A stretch of DNA of 64,000 nucleotides from contig NZ_FNFQ01000006.1 of the NCBI RefSeq assembly GCF_900101175.1, positions 62,001-126,000 on the forward strand. The letters run 5' to 3'. The notes below the pieces were generated by a model. The model was not told where the DNA came from, made no database searches, and saw only the letters and a list, made by a program, of their open reading frames with translations. Each line of letters opens with the position of its first letter. The first letter of the stretch is position 1. The position numbers and the translations under genes were made by a program. The DNA comes from Stenotrophomonas pavanii. GTDB lineage: Bacteria; Pseudomonadota; Gammaproteobacteria; Xanthomonadales; Xanthomonadaceae. Shown in pieces: positions 36,108 to 43,629 of this stretch.

Positions 36108-37022
36108 TTATGCGGTGCGGGCGATGCCTTGGTTGAGGGCGTGCAGCGCATCGGCCAGCGCCTGGATTTCGGTGCGCAAGGCCAGCCGCTGCAGCCATCT
36201 CTCAGGGATTCCGCGCGCGCCATGGAATGCGCCCGCCAGCTGCCCGGCGATGGCGGCCGTGGTGTCGGCATCCTCGCCAAGATTGGCCGCCTCGAGTACG
36301 ACGGCTTCAAAGGCATCGTGGCGATCAAAGCACCAGAGCGCAGCTTCCAGACTGTCGACAACATAGCCATTGCCACGGATCTGCTCACGCGTCGCATCAC
36401 GATAGCCGCCCGCTGCGATCTGCTGCAGCCGCGCGCTCTCGACGGGAACATCGCTGAGATCCAGCACTCCGTCGCGGGTGCTCCCCGCCAGCGCCCGCTC
36501 CAGCGCGACGGCCAGCAGGCGGCACGCCTCCAGGCACTCCTGCGCAGCGTGCGTGGTTCGCGAACTCAACGCGGCCATGGCTTGCAGATCGGGGGTCCCG
36601 GCGTAGCGCAACGCGACCGGCGCCAAACGCATGATCGAGCCATTGCCAGCGCTGCGCGGGTCGTCACTTCCCGCCAGCGGATGGCCATCCTGCAGAAACC
36701 GGTCGATGGCAGCCCGTGTCGCGATGCCGATATCGAAACACTCCCCGGTCGCACTCCAGTAACCATGCCGGTACCAGTTGGCGTAGCGGTTCATCTGATC
36801 GCGCGCGTCGAAGGTTTCGCAACGCACCAGGCTCTCGGCCAGGCACATCGCCATGGAGGTATCGTCGGTCCACTGCCCCGGCTGCAGCTGGAACGGCCCG
36901 CCACCCACCATGTCGGTGATCGGGGTGAAGCTGCCACGAGGCTTGAACTCCAGCGTGGTACCGACGGCATCGCCGCACGCGAGGCCGAGCAACGCACCCC
37001 GGAAGTGATCAATCTGGTTCAT
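36108..37022 (-). CDS. ADP-ribosylglycohydrolase family protein (DraG/ARH-like)
   Basis: A 304-residue protein of the all-helical ARH fold. The N-terminal DHFRGALLGLACGDAVGTTLE and QWTDDTSMAMCLAESL (metal-binding TDD) and the C-terminal LGEDADTTAAIAGQLAGAFHG (DAD metal site) are intact. GSDDPRSAGNGSIMRLAPVAL is also typical. Members remove ADP-ribose from proteins or small molecules using two Mg ions. Its partner transferase is not in the window. A two-hundred-bp gap separates it from the small gene downstream. The ATG at 37022 gives MNQIDHFRGA. Confidence 0.9.
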   Translation of the reverse strand: MNQIDHFRGALLGLACGDAVGTTLEFKPRGSFTPITDMVGGGPFQLQPGQWTDDTSMAMCLAESLVRCETFDARDQMNRYANWYRHGYWSATGECFDIGIATRAAIDRFLQDGHPLAGSDDPRSAGNGSIMRLAPVALRYAGTPDLQAMAALSSRTTHAAQECLEACRLLAVALERALAGSTRDGVLDLSDVPVESARLQQIAAGGYRDATREQIRGNGYVVDSLEAALWCFDRHDAFEAVVLEAANLGEDADTTAAIAGQLAGAFHGARGIPERWLQRLALRTEIQALADALHALNQGIARTA

Positions 37023-37108
37023 CAGGCAAGTGTAGCGCCGCCGCCTCCGCCATGACTGGCCGCCAGGTCGCGCAACGATCGCGCGAGCGGGAAAGCGATC
37101 GCAGCCAA

Positions 37109-37139
37109 GAAAAAAGCCCTGACCGGAGTCAGGGCTTTT
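37109..37139 (-). terminator. Intrinsic terminator after tRNA-Cys
   Basis: On the minus strand AAAAGCCCTGAC-TCCG-GTCAGGGCTTTTTTC: a 12-bp stem including A-T closure and a T-run, starting 5 bp after the tRNA 3' end. Confidence 0.9.
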
Positions 37140-37143
37140 CCAT

Positions 37144-37217
37144 TGGAGGCCTCAAGCGGAATCGAACCGCTGTAAACGGATTTGCAATCCGGTGCATAGC
37201 CACTCTGCCATGAGGCC
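37144..37217 (-). tRNA. tRNA-Cys (anticodon GCA)
   Basis: A 74-nt tRNA with encoded CCA. The acceptor GGCCTCA pairs with TGAGGCC; the anticodon loop is ATTGCAAA with GCA; the T arm AGCGGTTCGATTCCGCT is standard. It is the downstream member of a leftward tRNA cluster with two tRNA-Gly genes. Confidence 0.97.
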
Positions 37218-37251
37218 AACGTACTGCACGCCAGGAACACCGCCCTGACAA

Positions 37252-37271
37252 GACAAAACCCCAAGATGGGG
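37252..37271 (-). terminator. Short terminator-like hairpin after tRNA-Gly copy 1
   Basis: On the minus strand CCCCA-TCT-TGGGG followed by TTTTGTC. The 5-bp stem and T-run lie 12 bp after tRNA-Gly copy 1 and before tRNA-Cys, so Gly and Cys may be only partly cotranscribed. Confidence 0.55.
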
Positions 37272-37283
37272 CCTGTCGGAACA

Positions 37284-37359
<76 letters not shown>

Positions 37360-37465
37360 GTAAGCCGACATGGTACCGGAAATCCGGGACACACACCAGC
37401 GATTTCACCTTTCTGACTGCGCGCAGAGCCTTGTGGCCCAACGTGCCCCGCCTTGCCGTGGCGGG

Positions 37466-37494
37466 AGAAAAACAAGGCCCCTGTCGGGGCCCTG
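37466..37494 (-). terminator. Intrinsic terminator after tRNA-Gly copy 2
   Basis: On the minus strand AGGGCCCC-GACA-GGGGCCTTGTTTTTC: an 8-bp G+C stem followed by a T-rich tail, 8 bp after the tRNA 3' end. Confidence 0.85.
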
Positions 37495-37501
37495 TAGAAT
37501 C

Positions 37502-37577
<76 letters not shown>

Positions 37578-37607
37578 AGATTCTTCGACCTGCGTCGAAG
37601 GAGCGCC

Positions 37608-37637
37608 ATTGTGTCCAAATTCCTTCACGCCGTCAAC
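37608..37637 (-). promoter_or_regulatory. Sigma-70 promoter of tRNA-Gly copy 2
   Basis: On the minus strand TTGACG, 18 bp, CACAAT, about 30 bp before the tRNA 5' end. The segment from the -10 box to the tRNA (TTCGACGCAGGTCGAA) is nearly the same as that of copy 3. Confidence 0.75.
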
Positions 37638-37705
37638 AGTCTTCACATCATGCGGTCACGGGCGTCCGCAGTGGGGTACGCTGCCCCGCCCGGCCCCGCT
37701 CGCCC

Positions 37706-38107
37706 ATGCTCCTTCGCGGCACGCCCCTGTTGATCGCCCTGCTGCTGCATCTGCTGGTGGCCCTGCTGTACTGGGCACTGATGCCGATGGGAATGAACTG
37801 GTATCGCGACCATTTCGGCTTTGCTTCACATCGTGACATCGGCTTGGGCATCGCCCAGTTCCATCTGTTCTGGATGTTCATTGGCGCCCAGCCGCTGATC
37901 GCGGTGCTGCGGCCGCTGTTTGCCAAGCTGCTGGTGCTGGCGATTCCCTTGGCGTTCGCGAGCTGGACACTGATGCACAACCATCCGCTCCGCCTGCTGT
38001 ACTTCACCCTCGGGCCCGGCCTGCTGGCACTGGCCGCGATTGCCATTTCCGCGTGGTATGCATCACACAACCGCCTGCCTGCCACCACGGACACCACCAA
38101 TGCCTAG
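37706..38107 (+). CDS. Small four-helix membrane protein, unknown
   Basis: A 133-residue protein starting MLLRGTPLLIALLLHLLVAL. Four hydrophobic segments lie at about 7-27, 50-70 (FHLFWMFIGAQPLIAVL), 73-92 (KLLVLAIPLAFASWTLM) and 98-120 (LLYFTLGPGLLALAAIAIS). A His/Asp/Arg-rich loop (NWYRDHFGFASHRDIG) separates the first two. I do not recognise it. Its stop overlaps the next start by 8 bp, so it leads a four-gene rightward operon that ends at 40827. Confidence 0.65.
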   Translation: MLLRGTPLLIALLLHLLVALLYWALMPMGMNWYRDHFGFASHRDIGLGIAQFHLFWMFIGAQPLIAVLRPLFAKLLVLAIPLAFASWTLMHNHPLRLLYFTLGPGLLALAAIAISAWYASHNRLPATTDTTNA

Positions 38108-38573
38108 ACGCTACGTCCGCCTGTTCTGGCTGCTGGTTTCATTGACCTGGCTGGCGCTGATCGCGGCCTTGGTCAACGCCGGTTTCACCCCGGACTACTG
38201 GCTGCTGCACCACCTGGAAGGTGCCGAGTCGCCCTACCCGACCAGCACTGTCATCGTGTTCGCGTTGCTGGGCACGGTCGAACTGGTGGTGGCCGCCTTG
38301 ATCGTGCGGCCGTGGAGACTGAAACGCCTGTGGCTGCGCCTGCTGATCGCCTTCGCCCTGCTGCTGCTGTGGTCGGTGCCGTGGATGCTGTCGGCGATGC
38401 ACCAGCCGCCGGTACAAGGCATGCACCTGCTGTGGCTGCTGCTGTTGGACGTGGGCCTGCTGCTGGCGCTGTGCGGGGTGTCGGCGGTGAGCGCGTGGCG
38501 GGCGTTCATAAGCTCACCGCATGGCTGCCGCCGGGAGAAGACGCGCAGAGATGGCCTACGCATTTCAGAATAG
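38100..38573 (+). CDS. Membrane protein, first of two paralogues
   Basis: A 157-residue protein with four hydrophobic segments. LVNAGFTPDYWLLHHLEGAE and SPYPTSTVIVFALLGTVELVV, then LIVRPWRLKRLWLRLLIAF and SAMHQPPVQGMHLLWLLLL are the blocks it shares with the protein at 40384-40827 (AGFxPDYWxLxH, PYPTxxVxxFAL, PWRxxRLWLR, SAMHQxPVxxxHLxW). The C-terminal tail (GCRREKTRRDGLRISE) is basic and not shared. It overlaps the preceding gene by 8 bp. No family name or function is known to me; an immunity or membrane-guard role is only a guess from its linkage. Confidence 0.72.
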   Translation: MPRRYVRLFWLLVSLTWLALIAALVNAGFTPDYWLLHHLEGAESPYPTSTVIVFALLGTVELVVAALIVRPWRLKRLWLRLLIAFALLLLWSVPWMLSAMHQPPVQGMHLLWLLLLDVGLLLALCGVSAVSAWRAFISSPHGCRREKTRRDGLRISE

Positions 38574-38688
38574 TTGCATGGACCCGCAGCGGACCGGCGA
38601 AGGACAGTACCTGACCCGAGGCCCACAGCGCTGGCAGTACTTTCACTGCCGCTGCTCTGCATATGCCTCTGCCAAACCGGGATAAATC

Positions 38689-40383
38689 ATGCAGCAGTCG
38701 AGCCAGCACGCATCACAGCTCCCCGACGACGCGGATCCGCTTGACGCAGCGTTGCCAGCAATGGCTGGAGACCGCCCGATTACGCCCTTGGAACTTGCCA
38801 CGCGACTTTCCGCAGCCTGCCCCTTTCAGGTCGTCCGATACGCCGACATCAAGGGCGAGGTACCGCAGGACTCAACATACGCACCAGAGCACTACGTCTG
38901 GGCTGATCCCGATGAGTTGGTTCTCTTGGTTGATGGCGACCTGAAGCTCGACACGCTGGACCTGGACGACCCGCTGGCTCCGTGGCGGGAAGAAGATCTT
39001 GGTGCGTACATCCGTTTCATCTTGGTTCGCGGCAATGCAGAGATAGCACGCCATGTTCACAGCCTTGAAACCGACGGCGCATGCGGATTGCTTGTCTCGG
39101 GCGACCTGACGACAGCCAATGCCATCGTCGGCGGACAGGAAATCCGCGTAGGCGGCAACCTACTGGTCCGCGAGCTGTTCTGGGGCGACTACAACCACGG
39201 CGAACTGCACGTGGTCGGGAACACCCAGGCAGCGCTTCTCATTCAGACCGACTACTCCATGCAGTTCGATGGCTCGGTTCACTGCATTCGCAGGATGGAC
39301 GACGAAGCCATCATTGACGACGGAATTGAGCAGATCATCGAACCCGATTGTCTGTTACGCGAATCCGAGGGTCCGGACAGCTTCTGGTCATTGGACGCGG
39401 GAGCCATGCTGCAAAGGCTCACTGCCGGGAAGAGCGTCATCCGTGCGGAGGGTCTGTCAGCGCGAGACCCGATGCTATGCACAATGAACCTGTTTGGCGA
39501 TGCCACTGTCAGTGCAGAAAGCCTGCTACGCATTTGTGGAGAAGACATGCTTCCCATGGATACCCGGACATATGAATTCCACCGCAGCGGCATCTCACTT
39601 CTAGCGAGTGCTGGCACCGCCGACGCCCGCGTATACACCGTGCAGATGGAAGATCCTTCGAAGAACATCGCTGCACGCCTCGTAATGTGGCGCACCGATG
39701 CAACCGCCAGCACCACGGCCTCCTACATAGGAGGTGCTGGATCTGGCTGGAGCCTACTGAAGTACATCTGCAGCGATGCTGGACAGGATCAGCGCGAATG
39801 GGACGAGGTTGAGTCACATGACATCCAGCCACCCTTCATCGCACTCATCCTCGGCGGGTGGCGATTTCTTGAGGAAGGCGCATCGAACCGAAAAAGGACT
39901 GCGGAGACAATTTCAGCGGCCGAGATACGCGGTCTACTGGCGCTTCCGATCTGTCAGCCATACGACGACTATGGCGATGGTGACCGTTGCGGATTGTGGG
40001 TGGGTCACTGTCATGCGGCGTTTCGCCAAGAGAAACGCGGGCCCGGCGGCGAGGGGCCCATGCTCCGACTTTCACGGGAACTCCAACAGACCGACGGTAG
40101 CAGCGTCACCGAAAGCTACTACTACTACGTTGAGACCTGCATGGATGGACGGGAGCGCGTTCACATTCGTTACAAGGCAGACCTGCGCACTGAAGACTCG
40201 CCGGTTCAGATAGATCCTGTCGGAGGGGAGGCGTTGGCCGACGCACTACAACTTTTCAAGCGTGGCGCAAGGGAAATGCGCGGCACAAATTCAGGCCTAC
40301 TGAAAGGAAGAACACCCTACTTCGCAAAAGATCATGCGTTCGCGGTGAACTTCTGGAAGCAGCAGGGATACCTGCCCGAGTAG
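38689..40383 (+). CDS. Large unknown protein with a bactofilin-like repeat segment
   Basis: A 564-residue soluble protein without signal peptide or membrane segment. Around residues 75-200 the repeated hydrophobic/Gly pattern (LVLLVDGDLKLDTLDLDD, GLLVSGDLTTANAIVGG, EIRVGGNLLVRELFWGDY, GELHVVGNTQAALLI, SMQFDGSVHCI) is that of a beta-helical polymer-forming domain, similar in style to bactofilins. The remaining two thirds are novel to me; GGAGSGWSLLKY and SYYYYVETCMDGRERVHI stand out. Codon use is visibly less G+C-rich than in its neighbours, which suggests transfer. The next gene starts on the base after its stop. Function unknown. Confidence 0.7.
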   Translation: MQQSSQHASQLPDDADPLDAALPAMAGDRPITPLELATRLSAACPFQVVRYADIKGEVPQDSTYAPEHYVWADPDELVLLVDGDLKLDTLDLDDPLAPWREEDLGAYIRFILVRGNAEIARHVHSLETDGACGLLVSGDLTTANAIVGGQEIRVGGNLLVRELFWGDYNHGELHVVGNTQAALLIQTDYSMQFDGSVHCIRRMDDEAIIDDGIEQIIEPDCLLRESEGPDSFWSLDAGAMLQRLTAGKSVIRAEGLSARDPMLCTMNLFGDATVSAESLLRICGEDMLPMDTRTYEFHRSGISLLASAGTADARVYTVQMEDPSKNIAARLVMWRTDATASTTASYIGGAGSGWSLLKYICSDAGQDQREWDEVESHDIQPPFIALILGGWRFLEEGASNRKRTAETISAAEIRGLLALPICQPYDDYGDGDRCGLWVGHCHAAFRQEKRGPGGEGPMLRLSRELQQTDGSSVTESYYYYVETCMDGRERVHIRYKADLRTEDSPVQIDPVGGEALADALQLFKRGAREMRGTNSGLLKGRTPYFAKDHAFAVNFWKQQGYLPE

Positions 40384-40827
40384 ATGCCAGAGTTCTTTCA
40401 GAAACCGACGGCAGTCCAGGCCTTCTGGCTATCCGCATCCGTTGTATGGCTGCTGCTGGCCTTCGCACTCATCCATGCCGGCTTCAAGCCAGACTACTGG
40501 CAACTGTGTCACATCGAGCCCGGGACACTGCCTTACCCCACAGATTCAGTCTTCACCTTCGCGCTGATCATTCTGGTGGAGATTGTTGTCCTGGGCCTGA
40601 TCGTGCAGCCATGGCGGTTTCACCGCCTGTGGCTGCGGATGTTTGTCTGTGCCTTTCCCTGGCTGGGCTGGACAGTACTTTGGGGCGCGTCCGCCATGCA
40701 CCAATCACCCGTGCGCGATGTGCATTTGAACTGGGTGCTCGCCGTTGCCGCCCTTCTTCTTGTGGCACTACTGGTCGTGGTCGCGGCCTCCGCCTGCCCG
40801 CGCCTACGCCGCTGGCTCAACGGCTGA
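40384..40827 (+). CDS. Membrane protein, second of two paralogues
   Basis: A 147-residue protein with four hydrophobic segments, paralogous to the 38100-38573 product: IHAGFKPDYWQLCHIEPGTL, PYPTDSVFTFALIILVEIVV, LIVQPWRFHRLWLRMFV and SAMHQSPVRDVHLNWVLAVA align block by block. The start ATG directly follows the TAG of the 564-residue gene, so the two are coupled. It ends 6 bp before the stop of the convergent efflux adaptor gene. Function unknown. Confidence 0.72.
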   Translation: MPEFFQKPTAVQAFWLSASVVWLLLAFALIHAGFKPDYWQLCHIEPGTLPYPTDSVFTFALIILVEIVVLGLIVQPWRFHRLWLRMFVCAFPWLGWTVLWGASAMHQSPVRDVHLNWVLAVAALLLVALLVVVAASACPRLRRWLNG

Positions 40828-40833
40828 CCGGAC

Positions 40834-41754
40834 CTACTTCCGGAACTCCACCCGCACATGCTGGCCGAAGCGTGCCTTGGCCTCGCCGTCGAACTCCAGC
40901 ACGCACTCCACCACCTTGGCCACGCCACGCCCCGCGTCTTCAGGCAGGCGGGCCTGCGCGAACACCGGGCTGATGCGTACCACGCGTGCGGTCGGCAGCG
41001 TGCCGGTGTTCTCGGCACCATCGCTGTCCGGTACCACCGTCGCTTTCATGCCTACCTGCACCGCGTCGGCATAGGCGGCACTGAGTTCGGCACGCACCTG
41101 CAGCGGGCGTGCCGGCAGCAGCGAGATCGCCGGCTTGCCGGCCTGCACGAAGGCACCCAGGCCCGGCACCTGGCCGACCACGGTGCCGGCTTCCGGTGCA
41201 CTCAACGACATCTGCTGCAGTTTCAACCTGGCGTGCTCCAGCTTGTGCTGGGCCATGTCGACCTGCGCACCCGCCACGTCGACGTCGGCGCGAACAACCG
41301 CCAGCTGCTGCCTGGCCGCATCGGCCTGCTGGTTGGATGACACCCCTTCGCTGGCGCCGGTGGACAGGCGGGTGGCGTTGCGCTCCAGTTCGCGCAGCTG
41401 CGCCTGGCTGCCCTTCAGGCGATCATTGGCCAGGGCCAGATCGGCGGTGGCCATCGCCACTTCCTGCTGCAGCAGCGCGCCATCCAGCGACAGCAGCAGC
41501 TGCCCCTTCTTGACCGTGGCGCCCTCCTTCACCGGCGCAGCGGTGATCGAGCCATCCACCGGCGGTGCAAGCGCGATCAGGCCGCCCTCGACATCGATGA
41601 TGCCGCGCGCGACCGCAACCTTGCCGGCGGCGGCTGCATCGGCCTTGCCCGAAGGCGGCTGTACAGGCGCGGGCGCGTCCCTGGAACAGGCGCCGAGCAG
41701 CAGTGCCGCGGAGAGGGCCAGGCTGAGGGGAAGCAGGTGCGGCGTCTTGATCAT
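40834..41754 (-). CDS. Efflux periplasmic adaptor lipoprotein (HlyD/MacA-like)
   Basis: A 306-residue lipoprotein. The signal peptide ends in the lipobox LLGAC (Cys23). The biotinyl-lipoyl halves (VDGSITAAPVKEGATVKKGQ and SAPEAGTVVGQVPGLGAFVQ) flank a coiled-coil hairpin (about 95-180; LQQEVAMATADLALANDRLK...). The beta-barrel part (LQVRAELSAAYADAVQVGMK) follows. It links an inner-membrane transporter with an outer-membrane factor. It is the last gene of the operon OMF-permease-ATPase-adaptor and overlaps the ATPase stop by 4 bp. Confidence 0.9.
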   Translation of the reverse strand: MIKTPHLLPLSLALSAALLLGACSRDAPAPVQPPSGKADAAAAGKVAVARGIIDVEGGLIALAPPVDGSITAAPVKEGATVKKGQLLLSLDGALLQQEVAMATADLALANDRLKGSQAQLRELERNATRLSTGASEGVSSNQQADAARQQLAVVRADVDVAGAQVDMAQHKLEHARLKLQQMSLSAPEAGTVVGQVPGLGAFVQAGKPAISLLPARPLQVRAELSAAYADAVQVGMKATVVPDSDGAENTGTLPTARVVRISPVFAQARLPEDAGRGVAKVVECVLEFDGEAKARFGQHVRVEFRK

Positions 41755-42479
41755 GGGGCGGACTCTACGGTTTCGTTCTGGCGGCGGTCATCACGGACCA
41801 TGCCGTCTTCCATGGCGATCACCCGATCCGCATGCCGGATCAGGCGCGGATCGTGGCTCACGCACAGCACGGTGGCGCCGTGCGCCCGCGCATAGCGATG
41901 CAGGATGTCGATCACGCGCTGACCGTTCTCGGCGTCCAGCGCGCTGGTGGGTTCGTCGGCGAAGATCAGCGTTGGCGACTTGGCGAAGGCACGGGCCACC
42001 GCCACGCGCTGCTTCTCACCGCCGGACAGCTGCGCCGGGCGCATGTGGCTGCGGTGGCTGAGGCCAACCTCTTCCAGCGCCCTGCGGGCCAGTGGTTCGC
42101 TTTCGCGATCGCGCATGCCGCGGTAGCCCAGCGGCAGCTGCACCTGCTCCAGCGCGGTCAGCGCCGGGAACAGGTTGAAGCCCTGGAACACGAAGCCGAC
42201 ATGGTGCAGGCGGAACCGCTCCACCTCGCCGCGGGTCATGTGCCCCACATCCTGGCCCAGCGCGTGCACCCGCCCACCATCGGGCGCGGACAGGCCGGAC
42301 AGCAGCGACAACAGCGTGCTCTTGCCGCACCCCGAAGGCCCCGACACCAGGGTCAGCTCGCCGGGGTAGATGTCCAGCGACAGGCCACGCAGCACCGGCA
42401 CCTGTACATCGCCGGACATGAAGCCTTTCTCCAGTGCGTCGGCCTGCAATGTGGGGGCGATGGCATGTTTGGAGGTCAT
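41751..42479 (-). CDS. ABC transporter ATP-binding protein (MacB/LolD-like)
   Basis: A 242-residue ATPase. Walker A is SGPSGCGKSTLLSLLSG, the Q-loop FVFQGFNLFPALTALEQVQL, the signature AQLSGGEKQRVAVARAF and Walker B TLIFADEPTSALD, followed by CVSHDPRL. The Q-loop context and ALEQVQLPL place it in the MacB/LolD/DevA group that powers FtsX-type permeases. The ATG at 42479 (MTSKHAIAPTLQ) has GAGG-like sequence upstream within the permease end region. It is 10 bp after the permease gene. Confidence 0.93.
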   Translation of the reverse strand: MTSKHAIAPTLQADALEKGFMSGDVQVPVLRGLSLDIYPGELTLVSGPSGCGKSTLLSLLSGLSAPDGGRVHALGQDVGHMTRGEVERFRLHHVGFVFQGFNLFPALTALEQVQLPLGYRGMRDRESEPLARRALEEVGLSHRSHMRPAQLSGGEKQRVAVARAFAKSPTLIFADEPTSALDAENGQRVIDILHRYARAHGATVLCVSHDPRLIRHADRVIAMEDGMVRDDRRQNETVESAP

Positions 42480-42489
42480 CGGCCGGTCC

Positions 42490-43629
42490 TCAACGCAGCA
42501 GCAACGATGGATCGGAGCGGACCACACTGCGCACCGCCATGATGCTCGACAGCATGGCCATCACCGCGACCAGCGCCACGCAGCCCAGGATCACCATCGG
42601 CGTCAGCTGCACCGGTACGCGCTGGGTCTGCGCGATCAGCAGCACCACGGTACTGAAGGCCGCTGCCAGCAACATGCCTACGCCGCCGATCAGCAAGGCC
42701 TGCTCGAACACCACCCGTGCCAGCGCGTAGCGACCGGCACCGAGTGCATTGAGCGTGGCGTACTCGCGCACCGAGCCGGCCACCACCGAGGCGAATGACT
42801 GGTTGGTGATCACCGCACCGACGAAGCAGACGATGACCGCCATGAACAGCACCGCGATGCCGGCGCCGGTATCGAACAGCCAATATTGCTGCGAGCGGCT
42901 GGCGAACTCCGGCGCGGTCCAGAACTCGACCGGCGTCGCCTGGCCCATCGATGCAGACAGGCGATCGCGCACGTGACCGGCGAGGTCCGGCGAACGCAGG
43001 CCCGCCACGAAATAGGTACTGCCCTCGTGCGGATCCGTGCCGGCAATGGCGCGCGCGGTATCCAGCGAGGCCAGCACATTGACGCCGCCAAGGCCCCGCA
43101 GCCCCGGTTGCGCGGCGACCACGCGCACGGCCTTGCCGTTGATCCACGCGCGGTTGTTCTGCAGGTCCACGCCCAGCGTATCCAGGTCGGCGCTGTCGAC
43201 GATCACCGCGCCGGGCTCGCGCAGCTGTGCGCGCAGGTCGGCAGGCAGGATGCGCGCGAACATCATTGCGTCGTCGCGGGTGGAGATGCCGGACAGGTAC
43301 ACCGACACGTTGCCGGTGCCCTGCGCGCCGGAACGCCATTCGCCGTCAACCCACTCGTAGGGCTCGACGCGGGTGACATCCGGGTCCATGCGCAGGTGGC
43401 TTTCCACGTCGGCGCTGATCGCATGGCCGTAGTTGACGCTCTGCGTGCCCGGGAAACCTGCCCAGATATCGGCCGAGGATGCCTTCACGTAGATCGCGGC
43501 GGTACCAAAGATGCCCAGCACCAGCGCCGCCTGCACGATCAGCAGCACGCCGGCAAAACACATCGCCAGCACCACCGGCAGGAACCGGCGCCACTCATAG
43601 GCCAGGGTCTTGCGGGCCAGCGCGATCAT
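42490..43629 (-). CDS. ABC transporter permease (FtsX/DevC-like)
   Basis: A 379-residue membrane protein with one N-terminal membrane segment (about 17-42), a large periplasmic domain (about 45-255) and three C-terminal segments (about 262-285, 305-330, 345-368). VGAVITNQSFASVVAGSVREYATLNALGAG is the FtsX-domain coupling region (in two halves), and the order is that of DevC/MacB-type permeases without fused ATPase. Such permeases act as mechanotransmitters rather than channels. It overlaps the outer-membrane factor stop by 4 bp. Confidence 0.9.
   Translation of the reverse strand: MIALARKTLAYEWRRFLPVVLAMCFAGVLLIVQAALVLGIFGTAAIYVKASSADIWAGFPGTQSVNYGHAISADVESHLRMDPDVTRVEPYEWVDGEWRSGAQGTGNVSVYLSGISTRDDAMMFARILPADLRAQLREPGAVIVDSADLDTLGVDLQNNRAWINGKAVRVVAAQPGLRGLGGVNVLASLDTARAIAGTDPHEGSTYFVAGLRSPDLAGHVRDRLSASMGQATPVEFWTAPEFASRSQQYWLFDTGAGIAVLFMAVIVCFVGAVITNQSFASVVAGSVREYATLNALGAGRYALARVVFEQALLIGGVGMLLAAAFSTVVLLIAQTQRVPVQLTPMVILGCVALVAVMAMLSSIMAVRSVVRSDPSLLLR

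Noticed and set aside
35621-36451. A 276-codon leftward gene extending upstream of the small protein at 35621-35890
   Set aside because: The upstream two thirds overlap the conserved ADP-ribosylglycohydrolase in another frame and look like shadow sequence; only the last 89-116 codons are plausible.
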